From Daucus carota subsp. sativus (lineage: Eukaryota > Streptophyta > Magnoliopsida > Apiales > Apiaceae): 64,000 nucleotides of DNA. Below, piece after piece: positions 1 through 9,765 of the stretch. Every line of letters starts with the position of its first letter. Position 1 is the first letter of the stretch. The notes under the pieces were generated by a model. The model did not search any database and had not been told where the DNA came from. It saw nothing but the letters and a program-made list of their open reading frames with translations. The position numbers and the translations under genes were made by a program. Location of the stretch: the NCBI RefSeq assembly GCF_001625215.2, contig NC_030385.2, forward strand, positions 10,595,135-10,659,134. Direction: 5' to 3'.

Positions 1-527
1 AGGGCGGAAAGGTTTTTAAGGGTAGAAAGCTGAGATGGGATGACCCCGTTAAGTTTGTTGGAGGACAAGTCTAAGTAAGTTAGGTTTGTGAGCTGTGCGA
101 AGAATATGGGAACAGGGCCACTGAGATTAGTCCAGCTGAGCCGGACGGATTTTAGGCTAGTGAGTGCAGAAATTTGTTCTGGGATTGCTCCGTAAAGATT
201 GGGGAGTTTATAGAACCATAAGGTTTCAAGATATGGCAGGCCTCCCACCTGAGGTGGGATTTGGCCAGTAAGATTGTCGTCGTCTTGAATAGTGAGGGAA
301 ACTATGCGGTTGTTGGTTTCGCCACATTTAACGAGGTACCAATCACAACAGTCTTCGCTTGGAACCCATGAGGCCAGAAGATGAGGGTTTTTGAAGGCTT
401 CCTTGATTCCAAGTAGAACTTGCTTGTCATTGTTGTTGCATCTTTCCGACGCAGAATTGTTTGGAAGGCAGAGTAAAATCATGCATATGCACAAAATGGG
501 GTAGAAAGATGATGATTCAATATTCAT
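1..527 (-). CDS. LRR protein, PGIP / carrot antifreeze protein type (partial, 3' end outside window)
   Basis: Reading from the ATG at 527, 175 codons stay open to the window edge, so the C-terminal half is missing. The protein starts with MNIESSSFYPILCICMILL, a secretory signal peptide of about 25 residues. It is followed by the Cys-rich LRR N-cap (C-NNNDKQ, later EDCCDW and KCGE) and then extracellular plant-type repeats of the LxxLxxLxLxxNxLxGxIP kind (TGQIPPQVG, YGAIPEQI, SGPVPIFF, NGVIPSQL). From memory the start, the N-cap and the repeat spacing match the carrot antifreeze protein and, more broadly, polygalacturonase-inhibiting proteins, which are apoplastic LRR proteins of about 330 residues. 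Identity looks clearly below complete, so this is a paralogue or orthologue in another Apiaceae, not that gene itself. Ice binding or PG inhibition cannot be read from this half. No intron is seen. Confidence 0.9.
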   Translation of the reverse strand, partial: MNIESSSFYPILCICMILLCLPNNSASERCNNNDKQVLLGIKEAFKNPHLLASWVPSEDCCDWYLVKCGETNNRIVSLTIQDDDNLTGQIPPQVGGLPYLETLWFYKLPNLYGAIPEQISALTSLKSVRLSWTNLSGPVPIFFAQLTNLTYLDLSSNKLNGVIPSQLSTLKNLSA

Positions 528-577
528 ACTGAAGTTGTGTTTGAGTTGATGGTGTAAGTGAAGTAAGTTCAGTTGTC

Positions 578-585
578 TATTTATA
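578..585 (-). promoter_or_regulatory. TATA box of the LRR gene
   Basis: TATAAATA on the minus strand lies 51 bp upstream of the ATG at 527. This gives a short leader of roughly 20 bases, which is usual for a plant gene. It is read directly; the start of transcription is inferred. Confidence 0.6.
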
Positions 586-1791
586 GATGGAATTGTTGTG
601 TCATAATTTTTGTTTATAACTTAAGGCACTATACTGAATCATTTTCCTTGTGTTTTGTTGCAGGAGATCTGCTGACTAAACCTACAAAATATTTGTTACA
701 GTACTAGTTATGGATTGAAAACGTTTTTTTGACCTCAAAACTTCTGGATATGTACACACAGTCACATAGTAGAGTGGTCGACCTGCATGAACATAGCCCC
801 CTAATAAAGAAAGCTAAACTCAGCAGTCAGCAGGTATGTTTTGCCTCTCTTTCCACGCATATCAGATCATTTCGGAACATGTGATAAGTGTTTTCTGTTT
901 GCAGAATGTATAATAAGTCTTCAATTTCATCCGAAAATTTTTAGGGTCATGATAGGTAGAGAGACTTATAAACACAGAACCTGATTGAGACCGTTAATTT
1001 GTTTTATGGCAAATAAACTTAATAACTTCTAGATCAATGACAAATGCGTTGTGATTCATAAATTAGTGAGACTGCCACGATGAGCCTGGTTTATTTCTGA
1101 GTCAGTTCTAAGGTACTAAATCCCTCAACCGGTAAACTGACCAGAGGGAGAGGCGGGGTAAAATAAAAATATCGGAGGCACGTGCGAAATTTCAAATTAG
1201 GACCCTAATTTTATTTTAATATAAAGTTAAATAATTTTTAAATAAAATGAACTTTAGAAACATGTTGTAAAAAGAAGTGTATTCAAAAATTTAAAATTCA
1301 CTAAAAATATGTTCTTCTTACATATTTTATAAAAAAAAATCATTAACACTCCCGATATATATAACTGACATTTTTTTGGTTAAATTTTCATGAATTTATA
1401 AATTTAGGATCTTTTATATTTGTAGGTCTTGTGCGATCGCTCACCCCGCGCTCCTTCGATCCTCTTATTTTGATTTCTCGAACCGAGAGATCCACGAATA
1501 GGGATCCTGATGCATATAGATACAAATGGTTCAATGGGAGATAATTTGGAGGAACATATCCATTCACCTCATCTGGACTAGCCAACCTCATTATGTCATA
1601 ACAAGAGAAAACCATCATCTGCATTGACCATGATGTGCATAGTCCAACATTTATTACACCAGAAGGCCAAAATAAACCATGACTTGCTCCAAAAAAATTA
1701 CTAACCGAAGTAGTCCTAAAACTACCAAGTAGTGAGAAATTCTACAAAAGCAAGAAAACAACTGAGCTTTGTCTAAGGTTCCAATGTGGGA
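586..1791. other. Intergenic, AT-rich, no gene seen
   Basis: This stretch separates the LRR gene promoter from the P450 stop codon. It has AT-rich runs around 1190-1400 and a slightly GC-richer patch at 1420-1560. A minus-strand frame of 78 codons at 1388-1624 has no recognisable domain. The last about 150 bases must hold the P450 3' UTR. No terminal inverted repeats were recognised. Confidence 0.4.
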
Positions 1792-3668
1792 TTAGAAGTG
1801 AAAATCACTGGAAAGGGCTTTGGCGGATGGCTTAATTACATGTTTATCAATAGGATGGCAAACAAGTGGCTTAGCCATACCTGCACTTGATCCTAAACAC
1901 CCCTCTTCCATGTTAATCCCACCTTTAGCCTCAAAATCAAAGCAATGCACTAATGTTCCAATCACCATTTGAATCATATTTATTGCAAGACGTGCACCAG
2001 GGCACGCACTGCTTCCACCTCCAAATGGCAGGTAACAAAGATTTTGACCCTTTGCGTCGACTAGAAGCTCATTATATGTACTAGGGGTTTCAAGGAACCT
2101 CTCTGGAATAAATTCAGTTGGGAATTTCCATGTGCCAGTATCTTGCATTATGGCATACACATTAACGATTATTCTTGAATCTGGTATCACATCGTACCCA
2201 CCAATTTGGCAGCCATGTGTGCATTTGCGCATTATCAATGGAGTAGGAGGATGTAAGCGAAGACCTTCTTTCACAACTGCTTGCAGGTAAGGCAATTTTG
2301 GGATATCTGAATCCTGTATAAGCTTATGCAGCCCTACTACCCCAACTATCTCTTCCCTCAGTTTGTTCAACACACTTGGATGGTTAATAATTTCTGCTAG
2401 TGTCCACTTCAATGCCACACTCATCGTCCCTGAACCCGCCATCAAAGTTTCCTGAATCACGTTTTAATTAATTTGTTAACGGAATACTCCTCCAAACAAA
2501 CAAGTCAAAATTTATACACAGGTGAACTATTTTAATAAGCACACAACAGTTTACTCAGATGACAAAATCCTCTTATAGACTGGAAAATTGAGATTAAAAA
2601 TGCTAGAAATTCAACCATCTGTAACTAATAAATCTAAAACATCTCATTTGTTGATGTTCACCACTGCATATGACTCAGGCCCTGAACCTCCTAGTGGAGG
2701 GAGAGGGTTTGATACCATGGCAATTTCATTTTACAATTAAAAAGAATCCCAATAAATTATGTGACCAAAACTTTTCAAGCAAACGATAATAAGTTATATA
2801 AAATCATAAAAAAGAAGACAGGACTATTTACCAATACAACCCCCTTGATATTGTTCCTAGGTAGATCTGCAGCCTGTTCTTCATCCTTAAGGCTATCGAC
2901 TACATCTCGATCTGTAACTGATCCTCTGTTCTCATGTCTCAATATAATCTCTTCCAAAAACTCATCGAACTTGAGCAATAGGCCCTCCAACTTATTTCTT
3001 CCACAAAGGAATTGACCAAACAATTCACTCAACACAAAGGACCTTCCCCCAATCTCAGCACCAAGTCCATTAACAAACTCCCTGATCTTCACACTTTCAT
3101 AACTATCACTCTGAATTTTCATAATCATACTAAACAAAACATTATTGACAACCTTCTCCAGCTCCGCACCCAAATCACAAGCCTCCCCTTGTTCCGCCTT
3201 GTCAACAAGAACTTCCAACAGCCTCAAAACCTCACGTTCTCGCGCATGCTCAAAACGCTTCACTTGTGAGTCAGAATCAAGTATACTCCTCAACAAAACC
3301 AAGTTCGACATTCCATAAGCATGATTCTTAAGCCTAATGGTTACAAAACTCATCTCATGCTCTTCAACAAGTTGTTTAGCCAAGCTAGCCTCAGAAACCA
3401 CCATGAACTGAGAAAACGGGCCGATGAAGATCCTCATGAAAGGTGCACCATCTCGAAAGGCAAGCGTGGTCAAGGACTTGTGAAAGGGACGAGTAGAGCT
3501 GTAGAGCAGAGGAATATGACCAAGTATAGGCAGTGCAGGTGGGCTTGGAGGAGGCTGAAGCTGGATTCTGGGACGACGATTTTTAGTAAACAACTGAAAA
3601 AGAAGAGCTGTGACTAAGTATGTGATGAGGAAGTATATGAAGTACTTGTCCATGGAAGTGATGCCCAT
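1792..3668 (-). CDS. Cytochrome P450, CYP93-like, with altered hallmark motifs
   Basis: There are two exons, 3668-2832 and 2451-1792. The 380-bp intron (GTAAAT..TTCAG) sits at the usual A-type P450 intron site, and the joined product has 498 residues. An N-terminal membrane anchor (about 8-27) is followed by a PPPSPPALPILGH hinge. Further on are the K-helix ExxR (E341-R344), the PERF motif (395-398) and the heme Cys C429. The family suggestion CYP93 rests on the spacing of the N-terminal region, the IPKLPYLQAVVKE stretch and the GGYDV loop; known members act on flavonoids or triterpenoids at the ER. Three oddities are visible. About 20 residues around the helix C WxxxR motif are absent after the HEMSF stretch. 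The I-helix reads AGSGT with no acidic residue. The heme loop reads FGGGSSACPG, with Ser in place of the Arg/His. The frame is intact, so it is either a recent pseudogene or a diverged enzyme. A second ATG 15 bases in (MDKYF) is an equally good start. Confidence 0.85.
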
Positions 3669-4713
3669 TTTTGCAACAGCTTCCTGTTTAGTTTAGTTGC
3701 ACAGAAAAGGATAGCCTAAATATCAGCAGTTACATGATACATTAGTAACATTACTTACTTACCAGAGCCATTGCGTGAACTTTTCAATTTTTCTAATTTG
3801 AGCGGAAAGAGATTTTCTACAAATACCCAAAGTTCAAAATATTTTTTGTAAAAATATTATATATTTTTTTAAATAGGTTGCAAGAATATAAACTTTTTTG
3901 AAAAATTTGCAAAAACACTATAGGTAATCCGTTGCAAAAATATGCAACTATACTTGCGACAAGATGAAATCATACTTGCAAACTCCTGCGGATCAATTAG
4001 CTCAAGTTGCATGTAGTCAGAGATCGTATTTTTTGCCAATATTTTCAAAATATAGTAAAATCACAAAAAAAATTAAAAAAAATGATAATTTTGGTAATTC
4101 CCTACTACAAAACATTTACAGATAGATAATAAAAATATTTATTGTTTATACCACCGATTTACAAATTAAAAAAAATAAGATAAAATATAATCAGTTCGTT
4201 GATATAATTTAATCAAATTTCAATTCATTATTATAAATATTCACGCACAAAAATTATGAGCATCCAAAGATGCTAACCACTAATAAAATTATGATAAAGA
4301 ATAAATTATAAATCATAGAATTCGAATAACTATTCGCCCATGTTTCACACGAGTTTAATGTTAGAATTAATTATATATATCATCATATTTGTATGATTAC
4401 TACATGTATAATATATTTGGATTTTTTTTCATTAATATTATTACATTTATATCTGATAAGCAGTATATCGAATTATCATCTGATTAAAATTTTACTCAAT
4501 TTCTTTCAAAAACAATTTTTTTACTCAATTATCCAAAACCGGTCTATTATATGTGATTTACGAGTCACCCATCTTAAAAAGAAGACATACCATGTTACTG
4601 GTGGGGCGAATTTCTGTGTACAATATACAAGACTGAAAGGGAGAAGTGGGGGGCTAATTAATTGGAATCGTTTAATAGACGCCACCAGTTGAAAAGTAAA
4701 CAATTTGTTAAAT
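3669..4713. other. P450 upstream region, AT-rich
   Basis: This holds the P450 promoter and then AT-rich DNA. At 3800-4060 there are repeated phrases such as ttgcaa and caaaaatat that also appear near 41580-41760, suggesting an old shared repeat. No gene and no clear terminal repeats were found. Confidence 0.35.
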
Positions 4714-5290
4714 TAGTAAACCAAACCAAACCAAACATATTCGGTGTATACCGCTGAGAGTAGGGTCTGAGAAGGGTAAAATTTACGCAGCCTTACCCCT
4801 ACCTTTAAAATAGAGAGGCTGTTTCTGTGAAGACCCCGGCTTAGTGCACAATAAATAAAATAGTGTGTGCTATAATAAGAATATAATACATTAGCCCATG
4901 GCCTTCTTCACATGGGACTTACCCAAACATTTTTGATTGTCGTGAATGCATCTGGTAATGACTGAGCTGAACCCTTCCCTTAAAACATAACACCATAACC
5001 CTCATAATCTATGTGAGCCACGAGACCTAGTCTCAACTACTCTAATACGCCTTCTCCAATCATTCTTATCTAATGTCATATCACCCGTAAGATTTAAACT
5101 TAATTGATCAGCCCATGTCCGACGAGGCCGACCCTCTTTCTCTTACCCCGAACCGATATGTGTTCTACTCTCCTAACCGGGGCTGAGTTACATTTACGCC
5201 GAACATGTCCATACCAACGTAAACGTCCCTCCCTTATCTTCTTAGAGATAGACTCAACACCTAAAAGACGTCGAAAAGTATCATTCGACC
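4714..5290 (-). mobile_element. RTE-clade LINE, 3' end fragment with TTTGG tail
   Basis: On the minus strand, 5283-5002 encodes the C-terminus of a non-LTR reverse transcriptase. One frame gives REGRLRWYGHVRRK and VRGKRKR, and after a one-base shift the next gives GRPRRTWADQLSLNL and DWRRRIRVVETRSRGSHRL, then a stop. This RLRWxGHV..GRPRxTW..DxxxWRR order is typical of plant RTE elements. Then follows a 3' UTR that ends in the widespread plant sequence of a CTCTCTA..TTTTAAAGGTAGGGGTAAGGCTGCGTA..TTACCCTTCTCAGACCC type. It closes with about three TTTGG units at 4735-4714, the short tandem tail expected at an RTE 3' end. The frameshift shows it is dead; the 5' part is missing. The same tail is shared by Au-type SINEs, but the linked RT makes a LINE the better call. 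Confidence 0.8.
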
Positions 5291-5503
5291 AAATCCAACC
5301 GTGGCTTAAAAATCCAAATTTGGGTCAGTTTCGGCCTAAATCTTCCAAAAATGACCTAAATCTTGGTCCAAATTTAGGCAGTTAAACAGTACTGGCCTAT
5401 ATTTAGGCCGGCACTATTCACCGGCCTAAATCTTTTTACTAATATAATAATAACCTTTTACTTTTTATATATTTAGTTAATTGAATGATTATATGTTAGA
5501 GTC

Positions 5504-5901
5504 AAGTTATATGGAGTCCACTTTTTATTGGAGTCCTTGGAGTCCATACATGTTCTGCAATTAAAAATATAGCTTAAAATATTACAAAACACATTATTTT
5601 TCGAATGATGTTCTACAAACATCATTACTTTATTGTAAATCCTACAAATCTCAGTACAGTATATATGTTCTGCAAGATGAACATGTATGTTCTGCAAAAC
5701 TAAACATGTTTTATAGAATAATATATATTGCAATGTTTTACTTGTAAAATATATGAAATCCGCAAGATTTACAATAAAATAATGATGTTTGTAGAACATC
5801 ATTCGAATATAATGTGTTTTGTATTATTTTAAGCTATATTTTAATTGCAGAACATGCATGGACTCCAAGGACTCCAATAAAAAGTGGACTCCATAGAACT
5901 T
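5504..5901. mobile_element. Hairpin MITE with about 37-bp ATGGAGTCC terminal repeats
   Basis: The left end ATGGAGTCCACTTTTTATTG continues to cttggagtccat; the right end is its near-perfect reverse complement, ending gtggactccat. The inner arms also pair (atgttctgcaatt.. with ..aattgcagaacat; gaatgatgttctacaaacatcat with its reverse). Almost the whole 398 bp can therefore fold on itself. The outermost bases may extend to aagtt on each side. No target-site duplication is obvious. It is non-coding and non-autonomous. Confidence 0.65.
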
Positions 5902-6412
5902 TACTATAATGTTAATATAATTATTAAATAGTTATAAATTATTTTTAATATATTTTACTTAAATAATTATATATATTAATTTTGAAATATAATAAAATTA
6001 AACAGTTTTAAAATAATTCAAATTAACAATACATTAAACATAAGATAAAGATTACATTCGATAAAGCTAAATTACAAATACACCTTACACGAAAACATAA
6101 TAACTAAAACTTCAAAAATATAATACAAACTAAAACTTCGACTTGATCAAATAAAAATTGAGCATGGAACAATATATTAATTCGGAGTAGTATTGAATCT
6201 TTGTCATTAATATTTTAGTTATTTAAGTAAAATGTAAAATTTTCTTCTTTTTTTTTGTTTAAATATAATGTTTTTCTAGCTTAATGAATTCATCGGGTTT
6301 AATATTAATATGAAATCTTATATTATTGTTTAAAGATTAGAATAATAATATAAAGATAGTTAGAAGAACAAAATATTGATATATGAATTTGGACCAAAAT
6401 TTTGATCAAACT

Positions 6413-6540
6413 GTTGGAATGAAAAAATAATTCGGTGTAAATTTGGACCAAAGTTTAGGCAAAAACGGGTTCCACCGTTGGAATGAAAAAATAATTCGGT
6501 GTAAATTTGGACCAAAATTTAGGCAAAAACGGGTTCCACC
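6413..6540. repeat. 64-bp tandem duplication
   Basis: Two adjacent 64-bp units start at 6413 and 6477, each beginning gttggaatgaaaaaataatt and ending gggttccacc. They differ at about one base (aaagttt against aaaattt). They lie at the right end of the surrounding transposon and are probably a subterminal repeat of it. Confidence 0.85.
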
Positions 6541-6552
6541 GTTGGAAATGAC

Positions 6553-7353
6553 CTAATACAAACATGATATTCAAATACTCTTTAAAATCAGTCAAGTTGT
6601 ATTATATATTTTGGGGGCCAGAGTCACTAATATTCATGTAATTAATACACTTATCACCGATTTCAAAATAAAGGCCACGTTATGCGTTTGTCTCGATCAG
6701 AATTTTACTGTAAAATTTAGAAGAAAAAATAATAATAATTGTTTGACGTACTGGGGTGCAGACTTGAGTCTATAAAATATATTACCCGCCCCGGATGGGA
6801 ACGTAAAGAAAACATATGGTTATCAACATAATTACAAAAATAATGTAATGATTTGTCCTTATATGACATGACGCTGACTCGCTGAGTCTGTTCGAGGGGA
6901 GCGGTTTCGAGTCATTTTCAATTTTAAGATTGAAAATAAATATTTATATAAATAATTTAAGACTGATTTAATATAAAAATAAAATGAAAATTAATTTAGA
7001 ATTAGATCTTGGTCAGATATATTTTTCTCAGCATATTTTGGAAAAATTATATTTTAATAACAATTAATTTCATCACTTGAAAACTTAGTGAAATTTATTT
7101 TTATTATTATATTTGAGTCATAAATAATATATATAACTTATACAACAAATAATTTAAATTATTTAAACTGTACACTTATTATTAGACGTCATTATTAATT
7201 GTATGAGTCACATATGATATGATTTATCCAAATAAATAATTTAAACTCCATACTTATTATAAAAATCATTATAAATAGTTTCCTATTACACTAAGTAACC
7301 GTAAACTGCAAGTACTTTTGAAAAAGAAAAATGAACTGTAAACTGCAAAGTCA
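6553..7353. other. AT-rich spacer, nothing recognised
   Basis: The stretch is AT-rich, with a short GC-richer piece at 6850-6910. No open frame of note, no terminal repeats and no RNA gene were seen. It runs up to the 9-bp duplication that begins the next element. Confidence 0.4.
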
Positions 7354-7520
7354 TTATATTAAGAGGTAATTGCATATCGCACCCCCTAACTATCGTTCAA
7401 AAACGATATTGTACCTATACTTTGAGAAACTCAACTCGCACCCCTTATCTTTACATTTCAATAACGATATGCACCCCCTCCGTTAAATTCCGTTAACTTC
7501 CGTTAAATTCCGTTAAAATA

Positions 7521-8122
7521 CTCCCTCTGTCTCAATTTACATGTCCTTTTTGCTGTTCGAGGAGTCAAATTGACTAATTTTTGACCAGCTATGAGAAAAT
7601 ATTTATTTATTATTTTAGAAAATAGAAGGTTACATATTAAAATAGACTGGATTTACTTTTTGATGATATTTTTTTTAATTTTTTGTTTAATTAAGCTATC
7701 CCCAAGTCAAAATGATTTTACATATCAAATGATTTTAAAATAGATATAGATAAATATTATGTGATATTAAGTACTTAAAATACACACTATTTTATATATA
7801 TAAATAAATATTATGTGATATTTATTATAAATAATACATAAATTTATATATTGAATAAAATATAGAGGTAATTGCATATCGCACCCCCTAAAATATATAA
7901 ATTTATATAAATTTAAGTATTATTTATAATTAATATCACATAATATTTATTGTTTATATTTAAAATAATGTAAGTGTATATTTTAGGTAAATTTAGTCTA
8001 TTTTAATATATAACTTTCTATTTCCTAAAATAATAAATAAATATTTTCTAATAGTTGGTCAAAAATTAGTCAAATTGACTACTCGAAAAGCAAAAGGGAC
8101 ATGTAAATTGAGACGGATGAAG
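7521..8122. mobile_element. Stowaway-like MITE nested in the Mutator MITE
   Basis: It begins CTCCCTCTGTCTCAATTTAC and ends with the reverse (gtaaattgagacggatgaag), with TA on both sides (7519-7520 and 8123-8124). The arms, including gtcaaattgactaatttttgacc and its reverse, pair over hundreds of bases, so the whole 602 bp is one hairpin. At its apex (7865-7891) sits a 27-nt copy of the surrounding Mutator MITE's terminus. Confidence 0.8.
7865..7891 (+). repeat. 27-nt copy of the Mutator MITE terminus at the Stowaway apex
   Basis: The 27 bases starting gaggtaattgcatatcgcac are identical to 7363-7389, the left terminus of the enclosing element. They lie close to the midpoint of the Stowaway hairpin, with arms pairing on each side. 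It is too short to be an element by itself. Confidence 0.9.
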
Positions 8123-8422
8123 TATTTTAATGGAAGTTAAAGGGGGGGGTGCGTATCGTTCTTGAAATGTAAAAATAAGTGGTGCGATTTGAGTTTTCAA
8201 AAGTATGGGCACAATATCGTTTTTGAACGTAAGTTAGGGGGTCCGATTTGCAATTATTTGTATAATGACTTAACGGAGTTAACGGCGTTAACGGCAGAGG
8301 GGTGCATCTCGGGCTTGAATTGTAAAGATAAGGGGTGCGAGTTGAGTTTCTCAAAGTATGGGTACAATATCGTTTTTGAACGATAGTTAGGGGGTGCGAT
8401 ATGCAATTACCTCTTATATTAA

Positions 8423-9307
8423 TGTTGTCCAAACGGGCACATTTGGACTTGGGCAATTGGCAAGTATACAGCTGAATATCTGATTGTATAATCAATTGTC
8501 ACAAGAGATTTCTCAAACTTCAAAAATCTTCACAGCTTACTGCTTACAAGCTTGAATAAAAAGCATTATTCAAGCTTACTAGACTATTAAATTATACAAT
8601 CAGTACCAGTAAACTACTCATGTTCAAACAAATTTAGACCACCACACAGAGCACACATGTGCTACTGCTTACAAGCTTGAATAAAAAGCATTATTGCCTT
8701 TAGTTAAAAGCATGAATGACAAGCATTTTACCTTTCATCAAAAAAAAAACAAGAAGAAGCATTTTACATACTAAACATTAGCTATCTATTATATCAACTT
8801 CCGAGTGCCCAAAAATCATGAGAAGATGATCAAAACTTGCCCCACGGGTCTGTTCATCTCCAATCTCTCCAATTGCTTGGTCCATTTGCTCTCAATGATG
8901 GTTGATACACCTATATCAAGTCTTCTTTTTAGCGTGCATTTAGCGCATGCATACTGCATAGACATCAGAGTGTGGATCTTTTTCTCGCTCTGCTTTTCTG
9001 GCAGCAGAATGCTGTGAACTACTACTCAAACTGGCTGTAGAGCTTTGATTAATAATACTACAGATCGTTCACAGCAGTGGATAACAGATTACAAACAAAG
9101 AACGCCACAGATGACACCTCACACTTCGGGAGGTGATAATCTCCTAAGCACAATCTATACAATAATTTTCTACTAACCCTAATCTCCCCAAAAACTTCCC
9201 TTATATTCAATCCTTCTGAAAATTACCTTTTGCCTTTACTAAATAATTGTTATGCCTTTCCTGCCGTTCTTTTAAACGTCAATAGAACCGGGCCTCTTAT
9301 ATCATCT
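8423..9307 (-). other. Spacer and probable decayed 3' non-coding/LTR part of a Ty3/gypsy element
   Basis: The minus strand downstream of the gypsy pol remnant reads as untranslated DNA with stretches (ttagggttagtagaaaat, gtgaggtgtcatctg, ttctttgtttg) reminiscent of a gypsy LTR region. No LTR boundary was found. A 29-bp phrase (gcttacaagcttgaataaaa and onwards) occurs twice, at about 8545 and 8665, giving a short direct repeat. No gene is seen. Confidence 0.35.
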
Positions 9308-9765
9308 CTAGGCTCTAGCATTACTCCTGGCCAAAAGTGACACCCTGTCCTCAAGATGGAAGTTTGCAAACCTCTGGTTAATGTTAGCAAATTAATGTTT
9401 CCAGGAGGCTTCACTCCCAGGTAGGCCAGTCCATTTAATGTGCACCTCAGACTCGGCTGTGTTGCCTGCAGCGGTGTTGCTAATTCCAAGCACTTTTTCA
9501 GGTAGAGTATCAACAACTAAATCTTATGCGAGGACGGAAGAAAGGTGGAGCACGGGGTGGTGGGATCAACTGCTTTTTTTAGTTGGGGCAAGTGAAAGAC
9601 TTGGTGAATCTTGGCATCCCGAGACAGATTTAGCCTACAAGCAACAATCCCCACACGCCAGACTACTTCATCTAGTCCATAATAACGTGCACTCAACTTA
9701 TCAAATGGTCTTCAGGCTAGAGATTGTTGGCGGTAAGGTTGGAACCACTTGACTTTGAGGCGCCA
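9308..9765 (-). pseudogene. Ty3/gypsy pol 3' end (integrase C-terminus with chromodomain-like tail), decayed
   Basis: On the minus strand a single frame from 9765 reads WRLKVKWFQPYRQQSLA, a stop, then RPFDKLSARYYGLDEVVWRV and AKIHQVFHLPQLKKAV. These are the conserved order at the C-terminus of chromovirus-type integrases (YRQQS..KL..RYYGP..V..KIHPVFHVSQLKKA). After a stop and frame change it continues with EVHIKWTGLPGSEASW and NFHLEDRVSLL, the WxGxPxxEATWE and FxLEDKV tail, ending at a stop at 9308. At least three disabling changes are visible. The upstream pol and gag are absent from the window. Confidence 0.85.

Larger units (their letters stand above)
5291..6552. mobile_element. Unclassified transposon with subterminal repeats, host of a hairpin MITE
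   Basis: The two ends share inverted similarity. The left end reads ccaaccgtgg..ccaaatttgggtc..cggcctaaat. The reverse of the right end reads ccaacggtgg..gcctaaattttggtcc. The motif tggaccaaa(a/g)tttaggc recurs near both ends, and 6413-6540 holds two 64-bp direct copies of it. The core is AT-rich and non-coding. The boundary and target duplication could not be fixed, so the superfamily is open. The hairpin element at 5504-5901 is inserted in it. Confidence 0.4.
7363..8413. mobile_element. Mutator-like MITE (9-bp target duplication) split by a Stowaway
   Basis: The left terminus GAGGTAATTGCATATCGCAC is matched by its exact reverse complement at the right terminus (ending gtgcgatatgcaattacctc). 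Perfect 9-bp copies of TTATATTAA flank it at 7354-7362 and 8414-8422. Long terminal repeats and a 9-bp duplication are the Mutator signature. The left arm (7363-7517) pairs with two right arms, one inner and diverged (about 8137-8258) and one outer and closer (about 8285-8413), so the element holds three copies of one arm. The centre is interrupted by the Stowaway at 7521-8122. No transposase is encoded. Confidence 0.85.

Noticed and set aside
1..527. Calling the LRR gene an antifreeze protein
   Set aside because: Resemblance is recalled, only the N-terminal half is visible, and PGIPs share the same architecture.
2775..3668. Assigning the P450 as flavone synthase II or another named enzyme
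   Set aside because: Missing motifs and no alignment tool make a function call unsafe; only CYP93-like is stated.
4740..4850. An independent Au-type SINE
   Set aside because: The sequence is contiguous with an RTE reverse-transcriptase end and its tail, with no tRNA-like head, so one LINE explains it.
5473..5802. A 109-codon minus-strand frame
   Set aside because: It lies inside the hairpin MITE and is made of its inverted arms; no domain.
9250..9516. An 88-codon minus-strand frame with a protein-like look
   Set aside because: The real gypsy pol similarity is in a different frame of the same strand (IKWTGLPGSEASW, LEDRVSL); this frame is an overlap artefact.
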